This document shows positions 56,066-64,000 of a stretch of DNA of 64,000 bases, in pieces (positions within the stretch are counted from its first letter, which is position 1; each line of letters opens with the position of its first letter). The position numbers and the translations under genes are program-made. The notes beneath the pieces were generated by a model. It did not search any database. It saw only the letters and a list, made by a program, of their open reading frames with translations, and was not told the DNA's origin. Source of the DNA: Lasiodiplodia sp. COLG20. Its lineage: Eukaryota; Ascomycota; Dothideomycetes; Botryosphaeriales; Botryosphaeriaceae. Where the stretch lies: NCBI GenBank assembly GCA_009801085.1, contig VNWV01000014.1:1-64000 (forward strand). Direction: 5' to 3'.

Positions 56066-58009
56066 ATGGCACCCTCTTTTCCAAACGAACATCTCAAGAC
56101 AACAACAACTCAAAAGGAACTTGATCCTCCACTAAGTAGCCTCATCCAAGAACTGAGAGAAGTAGATGGTTGTCGCTACCACCAATGCGTTGCCATTAAG
56201 GCCAAGGCCCCCTACCGCTGCGGGAACAGCTACAAATATCGACCCCTATGGAGCAAAGATGATATTCATCTCCTCCGCATCTCAGAGCCGCCTTTCACGA
56301 AAGCTTTTGCAACACGGCTCGCCCAAGTCCTTCTTTGCCACGCTCACAGAGATCAAACAAAGCACATAAACCCTCTGGTTCTCACCCTCACCGCCAAACA
56401 CACCCTGCACTCGAAGCAATCACCAGATGATGACTACCTTCGACATGACTCCATACAGCCCTCTCAAGCTGAGTCTAGCTGCCGGAATAGATCCATGAGT
56501 GCTGAACCCCAGCTGGAAACACCGCACATGCAACCTAGACCGGGGCCGTGGAATTTATTGGATGTCACTATGAGGCTGGTGAATAAGAAGAAAGAGCCCA
56601 GGTGCATCGCTTTTGACGGAGCCAGCGGGCGATGCAGATTCACAGTGGACCGGACCAAGCTGAATCGATACGCAGCCTACCTACGCCGGATGTGTTCTGA
56701 CGAAGTTGATGATATTGAAGATGATGATCTTGAGCTGCTTCGAAGAGTTATCCACTTCTGGCTTTGCGAGAAACATTCTCATTGGTTCTGGCTGGATTTC
56801 TACCATGACCTATGGACTGCGGAAATCAAATGCGATGACGAGTCGGACGAGAGTATTGAGGACGAATCAGACAAGAATACTGAGGGCGAGCCAGATGAGA
56901 GAGTTGCGGACGAACCTGATGAGAGTGACGAAGACGAATCGGGTGAGAGCGCTGACGAGAAGTCTCATGAGAGTGTTGAAGAATGCTCGAGCACTGAGTC
57001 TGACTCCGCTGTGGCTGCGGAGGAATCTTCCGACGAAACAACGATGTTTTCGTCAGAACGCGGAGGCTCCAATTCTGGGCCCATTACCATTAACATTGCG
57101 ATTCAGCAAAACAATTTTCATGGTATCCCAGCCCAGCAATGCGAGAACGGAAACATAGGCAGACCACCGAAAAGCCAAAGCACACCTCAGACTCCCCAAT
57201 CTTTGCACAATGTGGCACAAGGGGTTCTCCCCGCATCGGTATTGCGTCTTGTACCCGAGACCCGAAGCCCCGGAGTCAGTGAGGTACCCGTCCGTTCACC
57301 CACCCCTAATCGGAACGGAAGCCAGCGAGCAACACCAAACCGCGGAACCACACCCACCCTCGATGGCCTGGTGGCAGGTGTGAGCCGCCTGGATCTCAAA
57401 GATAGCCCCTTGGAGTCAAAACGAAAGCCACGAGAGGCGAAGAACGACGCAAAATCCTTGGACAGCCCTTTTGACGTCTTCATCAAACGCTTCGTGCGTG
57501 AGCTTGAAAAAAGTCTTGCAAAGCAGCTCGGAGAGAAGTTATCCAACAAGATCGAGCTCAGCTGCATTTACGTTTTTACCTCTACCGAGAAGCCTGGACT
57601 CGTCAAGATCGGCTACGCCGATGATCCTGAGAGGCGCATTAAGGATATCAAGAAGTTGTGCAAAATCAGTAACTTAACCATGGAGCATCTAGCTGAGGAT
57701 GTGCCTCACTTTAAACAGGTTGAGAACCTGATTCGTTGCCAACTTGATCCGTTAAAGAACAAGTGGGAGTGCGAGCCCGAGAAGAAGCGAAGACACAGAG
57801 AGTGGTTTCGATGCGAGCCAGATTTTGCGGCTGAGGTTGTCAATACTTGGGCTGATTGGATGAAAAAGGAACCGTACGCGCATGGTGTACTGCGGGAGAA
57901 GTGGGCCGCTAGAGTCTATGAGGAGTTGGAGCGGGATAAGCAGGACAGGAAAAACGAGGTATTCGTGGACATGATTGCACGGCATCGAAGGCTATTGGAG
58001 CAACCGTAG
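56066..58009 (+). CDS. T5orf172 / GIY-YIG-like domain protein
   Basis: Single exon, 647 aa, from the ACC-ATG-GCA at 56066. The N-terminal half has two Cys/His-rich repeats: CRYHQCVAIKAKAPYRC and ...CEKH style (RCIAFDGASGRCRF followed by FWLCEKHSHWFW). Residues about 250-315 are an acidic Ser/Glu/Asp repeat (DESDES, DEPDES, DEDESGES units). A Pro/Thr/Ser-rich linker follows. The C-terminus CIYVFTSTEKPGLVKIGYADDPERRIKDIKKLC is the start of the T5orf172 (MUG113-like) module, a relative of GIY-YIG nucleases, with a late WFRCEP. Such proteins are numerous in fungi; their biochemical role is poorly defined. Catalytic competence cannot be judged by eye. Confidence 0.82.
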   Translation: MAPSFPNEHLKTTTTQKELDPPLSSLIQELREVDGCRYHQCVAIKAKAPYRCGNSYKYRPLWSKDDIHLLRISEPPFTKAFATRLAQVLLCHAHRDQTKHINPLVLTLTAKHTLHSKQSPDDDYLRHDSIQPSQAESSCRNRSMSAEPQLETPHMQPRPGPWNLLDVTMRLVNKKKEPRCIAFDGASGRCRFTVDRTKLNRYAAYLRRMCSDEVDDIEDDDLELLRRVIHFWLCEKHSHWFWLDFYHDLWTAEIKCDDESDESIEDESDKNTEGEPDERVADEPDESDEDESGESADEKSHESVEECSSTESDSAVAAEESSDETTMFSSERGGSNSGPITINIAIQQNNFHGIPAQQCENGNIGRPPKSQSTPQTPQSLHNVAQGVLPASVLRLVPETRSPGVSEVPVRSPTPNRNGSQRATPNRGTTPTLDGLVAGVSRLDLKDSPLESKRKPREAKNDAKSLDSPFDVFIKRFVRELEKSLAKQLGEKLSNKIELSCIYVFTSTEKPGLVKIGYADDPERRIKDIKKLCKISNLTMEHLAEDVPHFKQVENLIRCQLDPLKNKWECEPEKKRRHREWFRCEPDFAAEVVNTWADWMKKEPYAHGVLREKWAARVYEELERDKQDRKNEVFVDMIARHRRLLEQP

Positions 58010-58675
58010 TTCTGGCTAGTTTTTGAGAACAGCTTTAAAGATTCTAGGTATTTTCATTTCGTGACTACTTCATTCCTGGAGTCTGTGGCAGGGCTTTTAC
58101 ACGAGAGTCAATAACGGACAAAGTCTGGAGTTGCATAGCGCGGTTGAAATTGATTGCAACGTGCTCGGTAGAGAATTGAGAGATGAGTAGTTGAATCTTT
58201 GTCTCACATTGCGTTTTAATTCAAGTACCGTGACATTTGTCTAGATCCAGCGCGGAGAGTTATTTCATCTACGCAGTAAGATGAGACCACATTTTACGTA
58301 ACATTTAGAGCTTGTTTGTATAATCTCTTATCGCTTTAGGCTACTAACAGGTGGTACTGCGTTCTGTCTGTTGGATCTAAGCCACGTTCAATGGGGCTGC
58401 GGAAGATGAGTAATCATAAATCGTGGTGTACTTAAACCGCCCAACAAGCACGGATGACCTAGAAAGGTAACGATAGACTTATTCGTGGTTCCTTAGATTA
58501 TACGATTGAAACGCCTTGCAATCTACCTCCTTTCAAGGGTCAGAACTGCTCAGCACACTCTCCGAAAATGGAACAAAAATATACCTTCATGCATATTTCC
58601 CCACAGTCGCCAGATCTTCCCAGTCTGGCCTAGAAATATAAATAACTCCGCCTCTTCGCACTCACTTAATCACCA
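58010..58675. other. Intergenic region
   Basis: About 670 bp, AT-leaning, with a TATA-like AATATAAATAA near 58633 serving the broken GNAT gene. No gene seen. Confidence 0.45.
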
Positions 58676-59242
58676 ATGGCTTTCTCCTCAACGTTCGCTG
58701 CTGAGTCTGCCTTTTCCGATTCCGTATGGATCGAACGTCTTAGCGCGGACCCGTGCCGCCACAACTTCGTTGCACAGCACCAAGCTGGGGTAAGAAAGGA
58801 AGGAGAGTGGGTCGCGCAAGTCACACTGCTGGGGCTAGTTAGCACGGAAGTATATACGCTGCCTGACGAAGCAGGGCAGCCGGCGGTGCGGGCTGATTAG
58901 GCCGAGGAAAAGTGGTAGCTGTTGAGTTTGTACACCTTGCCGGCACATCGGGGAAAGGGTGTAGGGAAAGATATTTGCAAGGCAGTTTTCAAGTGGCTGA
59001 AGGAGAGAGGGGCCGGTGAAGGAGGGGCTGCAAAGAAGGTCCGGGTCCGGCTTATGATCAAGCCTGACAACACTGGTGCGGTCAGATTGTATGAGGGACT
59101 TGGATTCGAGCATACAGGGACGTGTACGTTGGCGGAGGCTTTGAAAGCGAACGGAGATGGTGATACTGTGCCGGCTGATGGAGGCGGTGAAAAGTATTAC
59201 AGAAGGCCGGGCTACATTATGACATTACACTTCGAAAGGTAG
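58676..59242 (+). pseudogene. GNAT N-acetyltransferase with two in-frame TAG codons
   Basis: A single uninterrupted frame of 188 codons reads MAFSSTFAAESAFSDSVWIERL ... EGEWVAQVTLLG ... LYTLPAHRGKGVGKDICKAVFKWL ... VRLMIKPDNTGAVRLYEGLGFEHTG ... YIMTLHF, a complete small GNAT with the acetyl-CoA loop HRGKGVG and the C-terminal ARLYEGLGF-type motif. TAG codons at 58898-58900 and 58916-58918 interrupt it just before the core beta strand. Intron removal seems unlikely: the spacing around both stops fits the family without any gap. The rest is undamaged, so inactivation is recent, or the gene yields a short N-terminal product only. Confidence 0.7.
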
Positions 59243-59358
59243 AAAGGGTTAGTGGGAGCACAGCGTTTAAAAATCGATTTTCGTCCAGGCCGTTGCATGC
59301 TCTCTATAAATACTTCAAGCAGAAATGTTCCCAAAGTAAACTGCAAATGGGTAATGTA

Positions 59359-61045
59359 TCACCTCTTCTCAAACCCCATTTCGCTCCATCGGGAAAGAAC
59401 CTTTTCCTGCACGCCGGTTGGATAGCTCTCTTTAAAGCTTGCCGCTTCCCAGTCTTTCCCGGTTGTATACTCTGCAGGAAGTAATGCGTCACTTACTACT
59501 TTCCCGCCTTTGACCGGACTATAGGCACCGTGACCGTTGTATGGAATCAGCGGGAAGGCACGGACCTCCGGGAAAAAGACCTCATCGTCACCAGGACGGC
59601 AGCGCGTGCTGAAGGCCCACAGGATATCACTACCTTCATAGACGTCGATATCGTCTCCAACCAGCACAAGTCGATGGATCGTGTAACCAACTTTGTGGTT
59701 GAAGACTAGGTCGCCCACACGGCGGCTAAAGTCCTTGGAAATCTTCGTGGTGCCGAGCTTCCGTAATGCTGTCGTATCGACCTTGAGTGCTACCCAAGTC
59801 ACCTGTGTCTCGAAACCCGCAAAGGCGTCGGTGATGGGCAAGCCGTTTTCCTGGCATAGTTGTCGGATTTCCGCAGCGGCGAGAGACCCGATCATGGTAT
59901 GCGTCTCGTCTGTCAGGCGGCCGGACGCGCAGACGGGGAGAATGGCGTCGTTCCGGTAAGTGATGCAGTTGACTCGGTACCTGTGTCACGCATGGTCAGC
60001 TTTCCGTGCAGGGTTGGTGCAAGGCTAGTGTCAGGTTGGTGAAATGTGTGGTCGGGACGTACAGCGGCGATTGACGCGCGTCCCTTGGAAAGCAGTAGCC
60101 GTGCATTTCTCCGAAAGGACCTTCCTGGGCCGTCTCGGAAACGGATAGTGTTCCTTCCAGCACAATTTCAGAGCTCGCCGGGACGAGCAGGTCGTTGGTC
60201 TCACACTGCACAAGATCCATAGGTGCTCCGTTCATGGCGCCGACGTACTCGGCTTCACTGACCCGATCGGGAAGCGGCATCGACGAGGCCATGACTGCGG
60301 CAGGGGGTGCTCCAAGTGAAAGCGCCCACGGAATGTCGACACCGGGCCTCTCCTTCTTCCAGAGCTGGTGGATTTGCCACAGGTGCTGCGGCTCGATGAC
60401 CAGCCCAGCCAGATGCCTTTGATCGTGCACCATGCCGCGTGCTATTGACCAGTTGGTCCAGGTCCCATCTGGTGACTTGACTATGTTGATGCCGTAGGTT
60501 TGGATATACTTCCCGCCATCGCTCTGGTGGATAAGCGGCGCCGGCAGCTTGGTAAGATCGATCTCGTCTCCGAACAGCTTATTTTCCTTGCAGGGTCCGG
60601 TAGTCAGCGTACGCGGCGGAACCAGAGGCGCTGCCTTGGCGGATAGCATCTGATCGAGGATCTGCTTCATGCTAGCGTGCGGAGGGAGCGCAAGGTGGCG
60701 TGCCAGTCTACCGTATTTCCCTTTAGATGTGCTTCGTAGCGCTCCAGGCCCGCCGAGAATACGGAAAAGACCCTGATGGGCACCCTTTACGTTATTGAAA
60801 AGGGGCGCCTTGTCGTTCAGCTCATTGGATCGCCGAATAATAGCTCCAACTTCGAGGTGAGGATCTTTCTCTGAGTTTATCTCAGCGATGTCGTGGTCAG
60901 CTTTCAATGCTTCTACGAAAGATCTGAAGTTCAAGTGCGGAGGTTCAGGGGTGGACCGATGGATATTCCGGGTTGATACGAAGGCTGGTCTGGGAATGCA
61001 TCTGATTGTGCGTCTGGATTCGTTTGCCACCCGCAAGGACAACAT
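59359..61045 (-). CDS. UbiD-family (FDC1-like) prenylated-FMN decarboxylase
   Basis: Two exons (61045-60063, 59980-59359; 82-nt intron with GTACGT donor) give 534 aa. The family is clear: [68 protein letters not shown] (Arg of the prFMN site), and [15 protein letters not shown] with the Glu residues of the E-R-E catalytic set, then [14 protein letters not shown] and [17 protein letters not shown]1 decarboxylates cinnamic/ferulic-type acids to styrenes and needs prenylated FMN made by a UbiX/Pad1 partner, not seen in this window. The first 30 residues are Arg/Ser-rich and acid-poor, like the mitochondrial presequence of yeast FDC1. About 500 aa is usual, so the gene is full length. Confidence 0.92.
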
Positions 61046-62988
61046 TGTTGCGGTAGTAATGAGGGGTAGAGACCTGGGGGATAAAGAAATGTGAAGCCGA
61101 AGGGGCTCAGCAGATGGGAGGATGATCTACGTAAACTTCTTGCAGACCCATTAAGTGCCTTTAATGATCATATAGCGACATTTTCGCTACTTGTCAGCGA
61201 TACTAATGCGATGCGCTGGCAGGATGGTTGCTCATTCGCAATCCTTGGTCAATGCGGAGGAACGAGTGTTGAGCCAGCGAACTTCTGTCCTCTTTACTCC
61301 TCTTTCTTCCCTTTTTAGCTTAGTATTCTTGTAGATAGGAATGACCCTGCATTTCACGAGCGAACAAAATGCAAGACCCACCTCGGAGAATTGTCGATCA
61401 GACATGTTGATACGGGCGTACTGTGGTCGGAGGGCGATCTTTCGTCAGCGCAACGCTAAGGTAAATCCCGGCCCAATGCACTTTACCCCTCAGTCATACT
61501 AGCGCTGGGCTAACACAGTATTACGACTCGCGTATCGGCCAATATAGCTCCTTGTATATGACGATCATTGCTACTCATTGTTGGCCTTGCCATGTATACG
61601 TGACTTGCCAGAAGTAGCTAGGTAGTTGAATCGAGTTCGGGTTGCATCCGATTCGCCGACCAACAAAACACGCCACTACCCCCGGACCATGAGATAAGAG
61701 GGCAATTTTTCTGTCGATCCTCGGTTAGAATATGCTTTGTGCAGGATCATGCGATCATGAAGGCGTTCCTAAGCTGTCCTTCCCACACGAATTCGCTAGC
61801 TCCATACGGGTCTGGGGTTGCTAAGAATTGCGGACTTGTCTGGGTCAGAGGCAGCTCTGGCATAACGCTTGACCAACCCGATACCAGGAGATATGCGCAC
61901 TCGACTCAAATGTGGTCGGTTTGGAGATATTTGCGGGGGCCAAGAAGGACTGATTCATGTGAAGTTGCTTGGCAGCGCAGGCCAAGGTTGCAGGACGGCA
62001 CAGTCGACAACAGCAGTTGTTCCAGTTCCCCTTTAGACATTTTAGGACGCAGTTGAAAATAGCAGTTCACTCCGGTTCCCCTTTTAGACGTGTTCTATAT
62101 CGCGTCGGTTAACAAAAATCCCGAGCGTCTAGTCTTACGTGGCGAGGACGAGTCGTGTTCCGAGAGACCAATCATATCATCAGTACGGAGAGATCCAACA
62201 AAGGATTCTGAGCATTGGGCGGCTGTTTCGAAGCTTCAACCATAAGTTCTAATCACTCAAAGCTTGGAGCCTGGGGTAAATCGGTTGACCAAACACAACT
62301 CCGCAGCATTGTAACTGCCGGCAGCCGTGTGCTATGAGTCATACGCCCAAATGCCTAACGATCGAAGGTGCCAGCGACTGCAGTGGAGTCGATTTTGCAA
62401 CAGTGTGCGTTGTTGTTACTTTCACCGAACAGTATTATATAAGGAGGCCAGTAAAGACGGCTCATCTTGACAAACAGGCTGATTGAGATTCACGGAGAAA
62501 CGATAACCTCACAACTAAAGTTTTGGTACAGCTGGAGAACCTTGCATGCAGGAGATGGCAGCCGAAATGACTGGTCGCAGATACGAAGTCCCTCAAGGGT
62601 TGCCCGCAGGAGCCGGCGTACCTTCCCCCAAGGAGTAAATGATTCAGCCTCTCGGTCGGCTATTGTCAATGCGCATTAAGAGCGTGGAGCATCAGCCTTT
62701 TAGATATTCAAACCCGATGCTTCTGACTAGCTGAAGGCTACCAAGCATAGGAAGTGGCTGCGCGATCGGAGGATATGCGCTCGGGAGCTCAAGTAATTGC
62801 TTCTTCCTCTTCTTCTCCTTCCCCTATACTGTGGTTGTCTTACATCTATTTTTGAGTCCAAGCACACGGGAGCGACGCCGACGCGGAGTGGACGACGATC
62901 AGCTTGTCGATTTACTCTGCCCATTTAAAAGTTAATTGACCTCTCTCTCGCAGCTTTTTGAAGAACCCAGGAACACTATTCACCAGCC
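61046..62988. other. Intergenic region
   Basis: About 1.9 kb with only short unrelated frames; no family motifs, RNA gene or repeat recognised. Confidence 0.5.
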
Positions 62989-64000
62989 ATGGCCGACGCC
63001 GCAGTTATCGAGACATGGACTCTCTACAGCGTTGGAGTACTGATCATCCTCGCTCGAATATATTCTCGATGGCAGATGGTCGGCCCGGCAAACTTCAAAC
63101 CGGACGATTACATGATCTTTTTTACTTTGGTGAGTGCATCTCGCGAGGCTTTCAGGTTTCCAGCCTCAAACTACGCCGAAGGCAAACCAGGTTTCACGAA
63201 GACCTTTTCCTGTGCCCCCAAGTTGTCAGCTCTGACGTGCATCCGAACTTTCCATAGGCCATCTACACCGGCATGACCGTTGCGGCCGAAATCGTGGGCG
63301 AACACGGCGATTTGGGTGCCATTCCTACCGATCAGCGTTTAAGCCTGACGCAAGAGCAGGCTGATTCGCTCATCCTCGGAACCAAGTGGTTCATGGTAGG
63401 GTGGTATACATACGTTTCCCTCATCTGGTCTCTCAAGTTCAACATGCTGTTCCTATACCAACGGGTGGTCAGCGGGCTGTGGGTTGCCAAGTTCATCAAG
63501 CCGACCTTGGTGCTGGTTGTGGGCACATGGATAGGAATCCTCATTCTGGTCTCATTCGTATGCAGACCCTATGAGAGAATGTGGCAGGTGTGGCCGGACC
63601 CTGGAAGTCAGTATTACACACAGCCCTATGATGACTATTGCTGATCCAAGAGTAGGCTTCTGCAAGGCGCAAGGCGCAGCACTCCTGATACCAACTTTGA
63701 TCTGCAACCTGATCACGGATCTGTGCATTATGCTTATTCCCGCACCCGTTATCTTCCGGATCAGGACCACCATATGGCGTAGGATCGGACTGTACATCCT
63801 TTTTGGGGCTGGCGTATTCGTCATGGTAGCAGCGGTGCTACGCGTTGTCTTCGTGCTTGGAGTAAGACTCCTCCCTCTTCACTCCCAATATCTCTTTCAC
63901 GATAGCTGACTATCTGTAGCTCAAAAACGGCAAGACGGCCGCAATCTGGTCCTGTCGCGAGGATGTCGTGGCCATTTTCGTCGGACAATCAACCATGATC
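62989..64000 (+). CDS. Fungal rhodopsin-like integral membrane protein, 3' partial
   Basis: Starts CC-ATG-GCC at 62989 and runs off the window. Exons 62989-63129, 63258-63606, 63656-63861 and 63920-64000+; the first intron (128 nt) is unusually long, the second ends at a GAGTAG acceptor after a CTGATCC branch. The product reads WTLYSVGVLIILARIYSRW, FKPDDYMIFFTLAIYTGM, GTKWFMVGWYTYVSLIWSLKFNMLFLYQRV, FVCRPYERMWQVWPDPG, CNLITDLCIMLIPAPVIF and KTAAIWSCREDVVAIFVGQ, the signature order of the fungal 7-TM rhodopsin-like family found in many putative receptors. Ligand unknown. A decayed relative lies at 42897. Confidence 0.85.

Noticed and set aside
1..64000. CRISPR arrays, operons, ribosome binding sites and riboswitches
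   Set aside because: The sequence is eukaryotic with spliceosomal introns; no regularly spaced direct repeats or prokaryotic signals were seen.

Overview
The window is chromosomal DNA of a filamentous ascomycete (Pezizomycotina). The evidence is short GT-AG introns of about 46-60 nt with CTAAC/CTGAC branch sites, fungal gene families (Zn2Cys6 regulators, HET proteins, NB-ARC/TPR NLRs, fungal rhodopsin-like membrane proteins, an ascomycete laccase with a DSGL tail), and AT-rich DNA stripped of CpA/TpG, the signature of repeat-induced point mutation (RIP). No species is assigned. Exon boundaries were set by hand from splice signals and reading frame. For every multi-exon gene called intact, the exon lengths sum to a multiple of three, except the rhodopsin-like gene that runs off the window.

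Layout. 1-1860: RIP-mutated, AT-rich DNA that still holds one open frame (1-687). 2180-4128: a decayed NCS1 permease and an intact GNAT acetyltransferase. 4.2-9.3 kb: no supported gene. 9.3-31.5 kb: a compact oxidative gene cluster made of an ethylene-forming-enzyme-like 2OG oxygenase, three cytochrome P450s, an SDR, a 14-TM MFS exporter, a laccase, a secreted GMC oxidoreductase and a C2H2+Zn2Cys6 regulator. It has the tailoring, export and regulation parts of a secondary-metabolite cluster but no visible backbone synthase. 32.3-42.4 kb: a recognition/defence-like block with a small membrane protein divergent from a broken NLR gene (hydrolase-NB-ARC-TPR), two distantly similar helical proteins of unknown function, and an F-box/LRR-like gene. 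42.9-46.0 kb: a decayed rhodopsin-like gene and two related small secreted knottin-pattern proteins. 47.2-52.5 kb: a small DUF-type protein, a Zn2Cys6 regulator and an MFS transporter. 52.9-55.4 kb: a HET-domain gene split by a 484-bp solo LTR with a 5-bp target duplication. 56.1-64.0 kb: a T5orf172/GIY-YIG-like protein, a broken GNAT gene, an FDC1/UbiD-type decarboxylase and a rhodopsin-like gene running off the right edge.

How the parts may work together. The 9.3-31.5 kb genes share divergent promoters (P450/SDR, laccase/GMC, P450/regulator), and several of these contain inverted CGGA...TCCG sites that could bind the cluster's Zn2Cys6 protein. Two self/non-self recognition-type genes (NLR and HET) are both disrupted here, by point lesions and by a retroelement respectively, so this haplotype looks like one losing incompatibility functions. 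The most unusual observation is the RIP-depleted frame at 1-687: every surviving TpG is a cysteine codon, and the two adjacent CpA sites surround the single histidine codon.
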